Below are positions 1-11,946 of a DNA stretch of 64,000 nucleotides, piece by piece; the first letter of the stretch is position 1; every line of letters begins with the position of its first letter. Where the stretch lies: positions 980,831 to 1,044,830 of the forward strand of contig JAMWFC010000028.1 in NCBI GenBank assembly GCA_027475525.1, written 5' to 3'. The position numbers and the translations under genes were made by a program. The notes under the pieces are model-generated. The model worked only from the letters and a program-made list of their open reading frames with translations. It did no database searches and was not told where the DNA came from. The stretch comes from Macrolepiota albuminosa. Taxonomy: Eukaryota; Basidiomycota; Agaricomycetes; Agaricales; Agaricaceae.

Positions 1-1640
1 TATCTCCCCCTCTGTCTCATTGTCAAGACAGTCTTAGTTCTGTCCTTCCCACAACGATAGATGAGTTAGACGATAGCTTTTACGAAGTTCTTGAGCGGCG
101 AATTGCCTGGTGGGACTCACCGCGTCTTAAGTCCTGGATGTCGAACCAAGGCTTCTCTCTCTATCAGAGGTTGTATTGTCGCTCGGGTGAACCTTCGGGC
201 ATTGTTTTCCCGACTGATGTCCATGAGCAAGACCCATACTTTCCTTACGCCTTTCATGGGGGACCGGCAGAAAATGCATTGCCGTCCTTGAGTGCAAATA
301 TAGGCGTCAGAGTGTGTTTCGTTCTACTTTTTCTATCTTCTTGGCGTTCAGCCCTGAATTAGGGAATTGTCGGATACGCTCAAGACTCTCAGGCAAGGCA
401 TGTCGCTTTGAAGGCAATTTTGTTCGGGAGCGAGGAACACCGTATCCTCAAACATCTTCAGGATCAGGGTGTGCCAAAATCTGTGGATGATTTCCAGAAT
501 GTAATACCCATTCTTGACATCCTCCCATGCGAGGGTCATTGGCTTGCCATCATGCCTCGGTTGGTGTCTTTGTTAATCTTTGACGTGCGAACTCCTCACA
601 ACATCTAGATGAGGGTCGTATCCCCTGGAACCAAGCTATCATAGTATGAAAGAAGTATACCACTTTATACACTGTCTCTTGAAGGTCAGATGATCATGAT
701 TATCGTCAAACACAGTCTATGACATTTCTACCAGTGTTTAAACTATCTCCATTCACACAGAATAGTTCATGGAGTACGTAATTAATTTTTAGCCTTCAAG
801 GACACTATTCAGTGGTGTACAGGATATCAAGACGGAAAATATACTCGTCAACCACGTTGACAGAGATACCTATGATGGCTACAACCTCCATCGCAGGCCT
901 CTGCGTACTCAGGGTAAATTGATTTATGTGCTATTTGACTTCGGTCATTCAACTATGTTTCTGGAAACTGCCCGTATCAATGAGTGTCGGCTTCCTAGCG
1001 AAATATCTTTCCGTACCTACCCGTCACAACGTCCAGACGACACTCACCAGGGGGAAGTTGATTTCGATCCATTTGCATTTGATGTGGGGATGCTGGGTGT
1101 TTGCTTTTGCGAGGAATTCCAGGTAAATCGATGTCATTACTCCCATTTCTCTGTCCTGAATATTGTAAAGCACCTTACAGTTCTGGCACCTATGTTAGCA
1201 CCCCTCTTAGACATGATGACAACCAGGAATATCTCAAAGCGTTTCATGGCATCGGCAGCCCTGACATTCTTTGAAGATTACGTTCAGCCTCTAACACCTG
1301 GACTGGAAAAGATTGTCTGTCATCGGCGAGGCTTGCATGAATATCGTGTCCAATATGATAAATTTGACCGTTGGCAGGACCTGGACCCCGATTTCGTTGA
1401 AAAGTAGGCCAAATTTCGCGAACCGCCTAGTCCCTTTCATATTCGAATTTTGCGCATATTCTGCGGGCATCCTTGGAGATGGCATTTTGTTAGCTGGACT
1501 ATACGCTCGATTCATCGCCCATTTGGCCCCGTTTTGTCACCGGAAATCAGATACTTCGATGTAAGGGTGGTTCAAAGGAGTCGGACAAAGTGACCTTTGG
1601 AAATGAAGTTTCTTCGGACAACCTTGGAGATGGCATTTTG
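1..1640 (+). pseudogene. Protein-kinase-like pseudogene, left-arm copy (partial)
   Basis: Fragments read in order as a fungal protein-kinase-like domain: a beta-3-type lysine in VALKAIL, a C-helix SEE, a catalytic-loop DIKTENILVNH and a FDFGHS magnesium-binding loop (about 940-960), followed by C-lobe sequence ending WQDLDPDF. The start codon lies outside the window. Joining exons across a GT-AG intron (about 560-608) puts TGA where a tryptophan is expected (610-612). The catalytic-loop exon needs a one-base shift or an odd acceptor near 820. This copy alone also has TAG at 1405-1407 where the right arm reads TGG. Three lesions make a functional kinase unlikely. Splice sites are my own inference. 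Confidence 0.7.
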
Positions 1641-1804
1641 TAAACTGGACCCGACTATTGCAGTAAAACACAAGTCGGTCAAGGTATTTAGAGGGCAATC
1701 TCTCCCATCTGAGCTGATTTACTACCTAGCGAAAGTACAATCCAAAAAACATTCTAACTAAGAATAATAGTTGATTTACTAAGACTATGCAGGAACACAC
1801 ATAA

Positions 1805-2980
1805 TCATTCGACCTTGATCCAATCCATGTGATGGTCAGATATATCAATCTCAACAGTTGATTTGTATGCCACTGTAGTAATTGTTGGCTTCAAGAAAAG
1901 CGGACTATTAGGCTGAGGACAAAATCCAGAAATTTCATGTGCAAAAACATAGTCTGTTGAATAGGTCAGGTCTTCAAGTTGACATTCTTCCTTATGCCTG
2001 CAAGGAAGATGACACAGTAGGACTCGAACGAACTAACTCTTGCTGGATGTGGCTCATTATTGATCTCAAGCTACCCCTGACGTGCGACTCCTTGCATCTA
2101 ACACACGAGATACGCCTAGAATATTTATTTGTCTTGACATCAAGTTCGTGGACATGTCCCAGTTCAGTGTCACTAAGATCTGCGCGTGACATGCGTAGGT
2201 GCTCGCCGCGATAGCTATACTGTAGAGCATGTTTGATCTATAGATCCCAATGAGAAGGATAAAATTGAAAGAACAAAAAATAACTGACTGCCACAGGCCA
2301 TGCCATCAAAACCCGCTGATTACTCAGTGGACACCCATGGCACTCAACAATAAACGCAGGCCATTGAACATGCTCCCTTGTCGTAGTGTCAGGGTTGTAT
2401 CCTACCACTTCCAGAATGGCTTTTGCAATAAAGTATGCCTCGTCATTGAAGAATACTCGTTTGCCATCCACATTCCATAGACATGGTTCAGTGTAGGAGA
2501 TGAGAGTCGCAGATTTATCCTTGAGTACTTCAGGATACTGAAGTACACTGCTGCATTGTTCCCAACAAGAGAAGAATGTCGTCGCAATTACAAGGGGGTC
2601 TACACCACTTTGTTCACTAGTTGATGATGTACCAGCGATAACCATGTTCCGCAGTTCTCTGTCGCAGGATTGACGCCAACCTTGAGCTACTTCAAGCATC
2701 ATAGATTCTGAAAATTCGATGACTTTCTCCGTTGGGGCCTCGATAAGCGTCGAAATTGGCCCTGTCTATTGAAGATCAAATATATCAGGGAAGATCACCT
2801 TTCCCCAATGCTTTTGTTGCAAATCGTGCAAACGTTTCTCCAAAAGACCCCTGCGTTGACGCTGAGCGGCCAAGTAATCTCTTGCAATCGATAGGCCCTA
2901 TGCTCCTCCATTTTTCTGATGATATCGTTTTTGATATTTTGCCAGACTAAGAAATTGTCATATGATCGAGCAAAACACAA
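1805..2980 (-). pseudogene. Family C Cys/His protein gene, left-arm copy (decayed)
   Basis: Mirror image of the copy at 8563-9738 and identical to it over the parts compared. It encodes a basic coiled N-terminal segment (EKRLHDL-type), a central helical region starting MMLEVAQGW, and a Cys/His segment with CVRC followed by two histidines, resembling a degenerate zinc finger. Reading through requires a frame change in the N-terminal part and passes a TAG just before the central region. I know related hypothetical proteins from basidiomycetes but cannot assign a function. Confidence 0.5.
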
Positions 2981-3173
2981 GTCATATTGTGTGACTTACT
3001 GCGATCCGTAAGGTCCTTCGGTTGGTTAACGGATGGCCAACTTCTCATATTCGGTATCGTTTGAAGTTCTTTCCCCCAACCTAACAAGCATCCTCAGTTA
3101 ATGCGGGAGAAAGCGGTTAAATAAGAAACCCACCAAGATCAGTCAACCTTTGTTTGATGCTGATGAAGCAGAG

Positions 3174-4272
3174 TCAGTGTAGTGGTAAAGGCTCAACATC
3201 AAACAAGTACTCACGCACAGTATCGGCGCTCGCGAAATCGTAAAAGTTCAGCGGCACGTTTACCATCTTGTTTTTCCAGCCATTCCTCACATAAGTAACC
3301 ATGTGGCTTTTGCCCTGCTCCTTAAAATCAACCTATACAACAAGTGTTATGATTCGGCAATATATAATACATAGTTCAATGCATGCTACAAGCAGCTACT
3401 CCAGTATCAATTTGTCAGTTATTGTCTAAGTGACCTGTAGAGTAGCAGACATAAGTGTTCTTAAAACTGACCAATACCGTAAACTTCTTCCTTTGGAAAT
3501 CCCACCATCACCAACGATAGCAGGGTAGATTCGACCATCAAAGGATTAACAGTTGTTAAATATTTCCGGAACCGATCCCAGCTGAAGTTCTCCTTTGGGT
3601 CCTTCAGAAGCTGCTGAACGCTCTGAGGGACGGTTTGTTTCGTGACGATGAGATGTTGTAGGATAGCAAGGACATCATTGACATCTATCTTGAGCTTATC
3701 CGGCCGAAGGCGAGATATGGCGCAGAGTTTGTTTACTAGCAATACAGGCACAGTGCAGAGACGAATTCCATCCACCTCGACGTACTTTTTAACCATATCA
3801 TCTTTCTCTGAGACGTCTGCCTTGGTATTTTTTCCTGATTCGGCGTCGCAGTGTTTAAATACATTTGCCTTTTTCGCATTGTCTACAGCATTCGGGCTGG
3901 TTCGCAGAATCCCTGGAAAGATGACAGTTTCACGTTTACTCTCGTCCAGATCTATCAAGAGCCGTCTCCAGAAGTCAAACAACCTTCCACTAGAGACATA
4001 GAAATCGACATCCTGAAATCCATGTATCAATGAGATAACTATTTTGCCAGTGAAAGATCTCTGACCTCTGTGTGTCTTTGAATAATACCATGCATGGCAA
4101 GTGCAACGGCGCCACCGACAGCATAGTCCAGGTTCAACACTTTCGCTCTTTCGACAAGGAACTTGAGCATCGACGCGGATGCAGCATTAAGACGTGTGAG
4201 ACGTGTGATTGGTTTGATGATCGGGACGACAGCCATGCTGCTTGACGACCTAATCATTGGTACGAGAGACAT
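3174..4272 (-). CDS. Family B nucleotidyltransferase-fold protein, left-arm copy
   Basis: Mirror image of the right-arm gene at 7271-8369, with the same exon structure and no difference that I found. The protein has the GG motif (residues 53-54) and, directly after the first intron, DVDFYV. Together these form the hG[GS]...DxD signature of the nucleotidyltransferase fold. It reads away from the spacer gene A, so A is flanked by two B genes pointing outward. Whether both copies exist in the genome depends on the inverted repeat being real. Confidence 0.6.
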
Positions 4273-5334
4273 GGTTTGCGAGAAATACACGAGTAAGAAC
4301 TGTCCTTCAATGTTTTATCAAAGTTGACAGCAGCGTTGAAGTACCTCAAACAAAAGTCTTCCCTTTTTATTTCTGAAAAGCGGATCTCAAAGGAACAAAC
4401 GCTGACAATGGTTGCCAAATCCGAACATATGTCGTCGAAATTACCTGCAATTTTGAATAATTGAAAAGAATCAAACAGTACCTTTATTGATATGCTGCAT
4501 TCTAGATGGGGTTTCCTTGTGTTCAACGCCCTGCCATGAGTCAAGGAACAAAACGTTGGTTCTATAAAGACCCTTTTTGAGCCCAACCCTTGTGCTGACA
4601 GCCCATACAGAGTAAGTTTGTGCTAACTCAACATGACGCCGAATTTTCAAATGGAGGTTTATCGGACTATTACCTTGTCCGCAAGTAATCCACGCCTTGG
4701 GGCCTTGTTTGGAAGGCTCTATTAGAATAACTGTCACTAGGTTGCTCCTTGTTTGTTCTCTTTGACAGGCATTAGGGACACATCGTGGTTGGTCAATTGG
4801 TTGCGATTACCGGCGTACAAGACCATCGCCTAAGCGGTGTTCGTTACGTTGCTCACAGAATTAGAGGCAATGGATGACCGTTGCCTGATCAGGTGCAAGA
4901 TCATCATAGTATACTTCTTATGAGCCTGGGGGTAAGTGGTATACGAGAAGATGATCGTCATAGTGCTATATTGCCTTCCTGAGTAATGTCTGGATTGTCA
5001 CCACTTGTGGGTGATCTTTTTGTTTTTTGTTCCGTACTTCTCGCTATGACAGTAACCTCAGTTGACAACTCGATTGACCGGGACACTTCTCGCCTATTGC
5101 CGAAACGTTTAACATTCATCACTTTTTGTGGCGAGCTAGAAATTTGCCGAAAAATCAACATCCTTTTTGTTTGCCACTGTTTCGCGGTTTTCAATAAGAT
5201 TCATCAGAACTGAGTCTCGTGTTTCCCTCATTCTACTCCGTCTAATTTTCCAATTTCCCATATCCGCTTGTATGTTTGGAAGTTTTTCTCCAGGCCTAGC
5301 ACTGATTCTTCAATTCAGGCTAATCTCAAAGTCT

Positions 5335-6190
5335 ATGGATTATGAAATTGCACCTGCTGTATCTGCGCAGCAACAGCATGAAAGGGTCGTTGCTCTACGC
5401 ACGCTGATAGCACATGGTATTCCATGTATCCTTTGGGGTGAAGACGCAATGCGCTATGCTCCGCTTTACAGAGTTCCGACGGCCCTCTTTGATCAACAAA
5501 TTCTAGTCCCAGACCATCTTGTGGAACAGTCGGCCGCCGTCTTACGAGAAAGCCTCTATAGACGTATACCGTTCCATATGAACTATCTGGATTTCTTCGG
5601 TCCTCTCATAGGTACCTCGCCGTTCCCAAAGGGAATCCGTCTGAAACATCGTGACATCCCCGAAGAAGAGCCCTATAAGCTCTCTCCCATTCCAATGGCC
5701 ATTATTCTTCTTCCGCAATCATATTATGGCATGTCCGTGGATGCTCTGGAACGACTTCAGCCGTTACAACTAGGAGATTCACTCTCCGCTGTTAATGCCG
5801 GGGTCCTCATTCCAAAATATCACACATTTTTAGAAGGTTTAGTCCACTTCCTCATGAATCCACCAACCGGTTTAGAAAATCACCATACGCGCGGAAGCTT
5901 ACAGCATTCTGTCTTCCTTGAATACCTACTCAAGTACCGAGTGGGGTACGGCGAACCTGAAGATTATCCTCCAGTTGGAGAGTTATATCCGGCGGAGCAC
6001 GAGATCCTCGAAGAGCTTCAAACAGAAGAGGCTCGCTATTATATTGGGACATGGTTCAAGAGGAGAATATCTCCAAACCACATGGAAATCTGTGAATATT
6101 GGGCTAAGCACGCTAGCAATCCATCGTAAGTGTGGCGTTATTCTTTCACGATCCAATATATATCTCCCAGGTTTGTTCAACGGAATGCAG
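5335..6190 (+). CDS. Family A conserved fungal protein (spacer gene)
   Basis: One long exon (5335-6125) encodes about 264 residues, followed by a canonical intron (6126-6170) and a short exon beginning FVQRN. The next donor at 6191 is followed by an unresolved end. I start at the ATG of MDYEI because the second copy (29,857) keeps it, although an in-frame upstream ATG at 5272 is also shared. Motifs: GIPCILWGEDAM, VPTALFDQQILVPD, and a C-terminal RYYIGTWFKRR. The WGEDA...VPT.LFD..LLVPD pattern occurs in a widespread fungal hypothetical family that may have a degenerate nucleotidyltransferase fold; that link is inference. It is single-copy between the two repeat arms. Confidence 0.65.
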
Positions 6191-7270
6191 GTAAATCTTT
6201 CTTGTCAGTGTCACGCAATCAGGACCGAATGTAAGGTGTCTATGTCGTCTGTGAATCCGACCTAATGCAATGGAGTAGGGGTCGAAGAAGTTACTCAATA
6301 GCGACTGCTGTAACACAAGCGAGGGTAAGGTCATGGGGTGTACCTCATGGTTACCGATCTATTGGCCCATTGAGGGCGGTCTTACCATTGTACCGAAGAC
6401 TACTACGGTATCCTTAGAATCATAATAATATAGTGTAGATGTCCATCGGCTCTGAGCCGACGACAAAAAAGGATCAAGATTCTTGAACTGAGGTTTGGGA
6501 AATAAGCGAGAAGTACAAAACAAAAAGATCACCCACAAGTGGTGACAATCCAGACATTACTCAGGAAGGCAATATAGCACTATGACGATCATCTTCTCGT
6601 ATACCACTTACCCCCAGGCTCATAAGAAGTATACTATGATGATCTTGCACCTGATCAGGCAACGGTCATCCATTGCCTCTAATTCTGTGAGCAACGTAAC
6701 GAACACCGCTTAGGCGATGGTCTTGTACGCCGGTAATCGCAACCAATTGACCAACCACGATGTGTCCCTAATGCCTGTCAAAGAGAACAAACAAGGAGCA
6801 ACCTAGTGACAGTTATTCTAATAGAGCCTTCCAAACAAGGCCCCAAGGCGTGGATTACTTGCGGACAAGGTAATAGTCCGATAAACCTCCATTTGAAAAT
6901 TCGGCGTCATGTTGAGTTAGCACAAACTTACTCTGTATGGGCTGTCAGCACAAGGGTTGGGCTCAAAAAGGGTCTTTATAGAACCAACGTTTTGTTCCTT
7001 GACTCATGGCAGGGCGTTGAACACAAGGAAACCCCATCTAGAATGCAGCATATCAATAAAGGTACTGTTTGATTCTTTTCAATTATTCAAAATTGCAGGT
7101 AATTTCGACGACATATGTTCGGATTTGGCAACCATTGTCAGCGTTTGTTCCTTTGAGATCCGCTTTTCAGAAATAAAAAGGGAAGACTTTTGTTTGAGGT
7201 ACTTCAACGCTGCTGTCAACTTTGATAAAACATTGAAGGACAGTTCTTACTCGTGTATTTCTCGCAAACC

Positions 7271-8369
7271 ATGTCTCTCGTACCAATGATTAGGTCGTCA
7301 AGCAGCATGGCTGTCGTCCCGATCATCAAACCAATCACACGTCTCACACGTCTTAATGCTGCATCCGCGTCGATGCTCAAGTTCCTTGTCGAAAGAGCGA
7401 AAGTGTTGAACCTGGACTATGCTGTCGGTGGCGCCGTTGCACTTGCCATGCATGGTATTATTCAAAGACACACAGAGGTCAGAGATCTTTCACTGGCAAA
7501 ATAGTTATCTCATTGATACATGGATTTCAGGATGTCGATTTCTATGTCTCTAGTGGAAGGTTGTTTGACTTCTGGAGACGGCTCTTGATAGATCTGGACG
7601 AGAGTAAACGTGAAACTGTCATCTTTCCAGGGATTCTGCGAACCAGCCCGAATGCTGTAGACAATGCGAAAAAGGCAAATGTATTTAAACACTGCGACGC
7701 CGAATCAGGAAAAAATACCAAGGCAGACGTCTCAGAGAAAGATGATATGGTTAAAAAGTACGTCGAGGTGGATGGAATTCGTCTCTGCACTGTGCCTGTA
7801 TTGCTAGTAAACAAACTCTGCGCCATATCTCGCCTTCGGCCGGATAAGCTCAAGATAGATGTCAATGATGTCCTTGCTATCCTACAACATCTCATCGTCA
7901 CGAAACAAACCGTCCCTCAGAGCGTTCAGCAGCTTCTGAAGGACCCAAAGGAGAACTTCAGCTGGGATCGGTTCCGGAAATATTTAACAACTGTTAATCC
8001 TTTGATGGTCGAATCTACCCTGCTATCGTTGGTGATGGTGGGATTTCCAAAGGAAGAAGTTTACGGTATTGGTCAGTTTTAAGAACACTTATGTCTGCTA
8101 CTCTACAGGTCACTTAGACAATAACTGACAAATTGATACTGGAGTAGCTGCTTGTAGCATGCATTGAACTATGTATTATATATTGCCGAATCATAACACT
8201 TGTTGTATAGGTTGATTTTAAGGAGCAGGGCAAAAGCCACATGGTTACTTATGTGAGGAATGGCTGGAAAAACAAGATGGTAAACGTGCCGCTGAACTTT
8301 TACGATTTCGCGAGCGCCGATACTGTGCGTGAGTACTTGTTTGATGTTGAGCCTTTACCACTACACTGA
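7271..8369 (+). CDS. Family B nucleotidyltransferase-fold protein, right-arm copy
   Basis: Exon 1 (7271-7477, start MSLVPMIRSS) ends at ...QRHTE; intron 7478-7530; exon 2 (7531-8071) starts DVDFYV. Spliced, this gives VGGAVALAMHG-x6-TEDVDF, the GG...DxD core of nucleotidyltransferase-fold proteins. Exon 2 continues with a helical domain ending MVGFPKEEVYGIG. A terminal open exon, 8211-8369, starts VDFKEQGK and ends in TGA, but its phase does not join exon 2 directly, so a small exon between them is unresolved. A homologous gene follows family A in the same order and orientation at 31,519, so the A-B pair looks like a unit. The substrate is unknown. Confidence 0.7.
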
Positions 8370-8562
8370 CTCTGCTTCATCAGCATCAAACAAAGGTTGA
8401 CTGATCTTGGTGGGTTTCTTATTTAACCGCTTTCTCCCGCATTAACTGAGGATGCTTGTTAGGTTGGGGGAAAGAACTTCAAACGATACCGAATATGAGA
8501 AGTTGGCCATCCGTTAACCAACCGAAGGACCTTACGGATCGCAGTAAGTCACACAATATGAC

Positions 8563-9738
8563 TTGTGTTTTGCTCGATCATATGACAATTTCTTAGTCTG
8601 GCAAAATATCAAAAACGATATCATCAGAAAAATGGAGGAGCATAGGGCCTATCGATTGCAAGAGATTACTTGGCCGCTCAGCGTCAACGCAGGGGTCTTT
8701 TGGAGAAACGTTTGCACGATTTGCAACAAAAGCATTGGGGAAAGGTGATCTTCCCTGATATATTTGATCTTCAATAGACAGGGCCAATTTCGACGCTTAT
8801 CGAGGCCCCAACGGAGAAAGTCATCGAATTTTCAGAATCTATGATGCTTGAAGTAGCTCAAGGTTGGCGTCAATCCTGCGACAGAGAACTGCGGAACATG
8901 GTTATCGCTGGTACATCATCAACTAGTGAACAAAGTGGTGTAGACCCCCTTGTAATTGCGACGACATTCTTCTCTTGTTGGGAACAATGCAGCAGTGTAC
9001 TTCAGTATCCTGAAGTACTCAAGGATAAATCTGCGACTCTCATCTCCTACACTGAACCATGTCTATGGAATGTGGATGGCAAACGAGTATTCTTCAATGA
9101 CGAGGCATACTTTATTGCAAAAGCCATTCTGGAAGTGGTAGGATACAACCCTGACACTACGACAAGGGAGCATGTTCAATGGCCTGCGTTTATTGTTGAG
9201 TGCCATGGGTGTCCACTGAGTAATCAGCGGGTTTTGATGGCATGGCCTGTGGCAGTCAGTTATTTTTTGTTCTTTCAATTTTATCCTTCTCATTGGGATC
9301 TATAGATCAAACATGCTCTACAGTATAGCTATCGCGGCGAGCACCTACGCATGTCACGCGCAGATCTTAGTGACACTGAACTGGGACATGTCCACGAACT
9401 TGATGTCAAGACAAATAAATATTCTAGGCGTATCTCGTGTGTTAGATGCAAGGAGTCGCACGTCAGGGGTAGCTTGAGATCAATAATGAGCCACATCCAG
9501 CAAGAGTTAGTTCGTTCGAGTCCTACTGTGTCATCTTCCTTGCAGGCATAAGGAAGAATGTCAACTTGAAGACCTGACCTATTCAACAGACTATGTTTTT
9601 GCACATGAAATTTCTGGATTTTGTCCTCAGCCTAATAGTCCGCTTTTCTTGAAGCCAACAATTACTACAGTGGCATACAAATCAACTGTTGAGATTGATA
9701 TATCTGACCATCACATGGATTGGATCAAGGTCGAATGA
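8563..9738 (+). pseudogene. Family C Cys/His protein gene, right-arm copy (decayed)
   Basis: Segments in order: a charged helix (KMEEHRAY), a frame change, a basic coil (LLEKRLHDLQQ), TAG, then MMLEVAQGWRQ through about 150 residues to an intron ending near 9,306. Next comes an exon with ELGHVHELD and the Cys/His cluster SCVRCKESHVRGS. A 40-bp GT-AG intron (9506-9545) leads into a last exon that starts HKEECQLEDL and ends at TGA 9736-9738. The last two joins are clean. The N-terminal half is broken by the frame change and the stop. The overall pattern resembles unnamed, F-box-like basidiomycete proteins. No function assigned. Confidence 0.5.
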
Positions 9739-9978
9739 TTATGTGTGTTCCTGCATAGTCTTAGTAAATCAACTATTATTCTTAGTTAGAATGTTTTTTG
9801 GATTGTACTTTCGCTAGGTAGTAAATCAGCTCAGATGGGAGAGATTGCCCTCTAAATACCTTGACCGACTTGTGTTTTACTGCAATAGTCGGGTCCAGTT
9901 TACAAAATGCCATCTCCAAGGTTGTCCGGAGAAAGTTCATGTCCAAAGGTCACTTTGTCCGACTCCTTTGAACCACCC

Positions 9979-11587
9979 TTACATCGAAGTATCTGATTTC
10001 CACTGACGAAACGGGGCCAAGTGGGCGAGGAATCGAGCGAGATAGCGAATCCAGCTAACAAGATGCCATCTCCAAGGATGTCCGCAGAACATACGCAAAA
10101 TTCGAATAAGAAAGGGAATAGGCGGTTCGCGAAATTTGGCCCACTTTTCAATGAAATCGGGGTCCAGGTCCTGCCAACGGTCAAATTTATCATATCGGAC
10201 AGGATATTCATGCAAGCCTCGCCGATGACAGGCAATCTTTTCCAGTCCAGGTGTTAGGGGCTGAACGTAATCTTCAAAGAATGTCAGGGCTGCCGATGCC
10301 GTGAAACGCTTTGAGATATCCCTGGTTGTCATCATGTCTAAGAGGGGTGCTAACATAGGTGCCAGAACTGTAAGGTGCTTTACGATATTCAGGACAGAGG
10401 AATGGAAGTAATGACATCGATTTACCTGGAATTCCTCGCAAAAGCAAACACCCAACATCCCCACATCAAATGCAAATGGATCGAAATCAACTTCCCCCTG
10501 GTGAGTGTCGTCTGGACGTTGTGACGGGTAGGTACGGAAAGATATTTCGCTAGGAAGCCGACACTCATTGATACGCGCAGATTCCGGAAACATACTTGAA
10601 TGACCGAAGTCAAACAGCGCATATGTCAATTTACCCTGAGTACGCAGAGGCCTGCGATGGAGGTTGTAGCCATCATAGGTATCTCTGTCAACGTGGTTGA
10701 CGAGTATATTTTCCGTCTTGATATCCTGTACACCACTGAATAGTGTCCTTGAAGGCTAAAAATTAATTACGTACTCCATGAACTATTCTGTGTGAATGGA
10801 GATAGTTTAAACACTGGTAGAAATGTCATAGACTGTGTTTGACGATAATCATGATCATCTGACCTTCAAGAGACAGTGTATAAAGTGGTATACTTCTTTC
10901 ATACTATGATAGCTTGGTTCCAGGGGATACGACCCTCATCTAGATGTTGTGAGGAGTTTGCACGTCAAAGATTAACAAAGACACCAACCGAGGCATGATG
11001 GCAAGCCAATGACCCTCGCATGGGAGGATGTCAAGAATGGGTATTACATTCTGGAAATCATCCATAGATTCTGGCACACCCTGATCCTGAAGATGTTTGA
11101 GGATACGGTGTTCCTCGCTCCCGAACAAAATCGCCTTCAAAGCGACATGCCTTGCCTGAGAGTCTTGAGCGTATCCGACAATTCCCTAATTCAGGGCTGA
11201 ACGCCAAGAAGATAGAAAAAGTAGAACGAAACACACTCTGACGCCTATATATGCACTCAAGGGCGGCAATGCATTTTCTGCCGGTCCCCCATGAAGGGCG
11301 TAAGGAAACGATGGGTCTTGCTCATGGACATCAGTCGGGAAAACAATGCCCGAAAGTTCACCCGAGCGACAATACAACCTCTGATAGAGAGAGTAGCCTT
11401 GGTTCGACATCCAGGACTTAAGACGCGGTGAGTCCCACCAGGCAATTCGCCGCTCAAGAACTTCGTAAAAGCTATCGTCTAACTCATCTATCGTTGTGGG
11501 AAGGACAGAACTAAGACTATCTTGACAATGAGACAGAGGGGGAAATGGTTGCGTAGAATCTGTGTTTCCCGCACAGGTTGCAGACAT
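9979..11587 (-). pseudogene. Protein-kinase-like pseudogene, right-arm copy
   Basis: This copy has its start codon (11587, MSATCAGNTDSTQP). The domain order matches the left arm: VALKAIL lysine, SEE, DIKTENILVNH and FDFGHS, then a C-lobe reading through WAKFREPP where the left arm has TAG. It shares the TGA at the expected tryptophan and the problem at the catalytic-loop exon, so both lesions predate the duplication. The lineage resembles the expanded, unclassified protein-kinase-like families of agaricomycetes. The stretch after about 9,979 is no longer clearly coding. Confidence 0.68.
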
Positions 11588-11737
11588 TTAGAGGATACTC
11601 CATCCTCGGCCAAACGACCTCCCTTGCAAAAAGCTGTGTCACGTGGAGGTAGCACCACGCTCACGTGCTAAAAAAAACAACTGTTTCAGCCATCAGAAAT
11701 AACAAACACACATATCTCGGGCCTCCGCAAATCAAAA

Positions 11738-11898
11738 GGGCTGGCCTGTTCGTCACGAGGGCGCGAGTGGTGGACAGGGTGTGGTCTTTGAAAGAGGTGG
11801 CTGTGTAGTTCAACTGAAATTCTTTTCTTTCTCGTGACAGCCACCTTCTATCCTTTTCGCCGCCCTCTCGTACTCGCTCTGTTCACGATTAAAATTTT
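11738..11898 (+). repeat. Split direct repeat A1
   Basis: 161 bp starting GGGCTGGCCTGTTCG and ending CGATTAAAATTTT. It matches 17108-17268 base for base where I compared them. It forms the left terminus of the YR retrotransposon and probably holds its promoter, since Gag starts 49 bp downstream. Confidence 0.9.
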
Positions 11899-11946
11899 TA
11901 TTATCGTAATACTTCGTACTCAAGTGTTCTCTTATTGTTTCCAATT

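Larger units (their letters stand above)
1..5062. repeat. Left arm of a ~5-kb inverted repeat
   Basis: Positions x here match 11543-x on the opposite strand (11548-x near the outer end). The inner ~3.4 kb (about 1,620-5,040) looks identical to the right arm wherever I compared it. The outer 1.6 kb carries scattered substitutions. Homology runs to the first base of the window, so the arm may continue upstream. It contains the kinase-like pseudogene on +, and family C and family B genes on -. From about 4,290 to 5,060, upstream of gene B, I recognise no gene. Confidence 0.93.
6484..11547. repeat. Right arm of the ~5-kb inverted repeat
   Basis: This is the reverse complement of the left arm. 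The junction with the spacer is marked by a shared CCTCAGTT stretch, after which the two sides diverge. It holds family B and C genes on + and the kinase-like gene on -. The kinase N-terminus extends about 40 bp past the point where the left arm leaves the window. From about 6,485 to 7,250, upstream of gene B, I see no recognisable gene. Confidence 0.93.

Noticed and set aside
1..11547. rDNA, mitochondrial or telomeric palindrome
   Set aside because: The arms carry degenerate nuclear protein-coding genes with introns, no rRNA and no telomere repeats.
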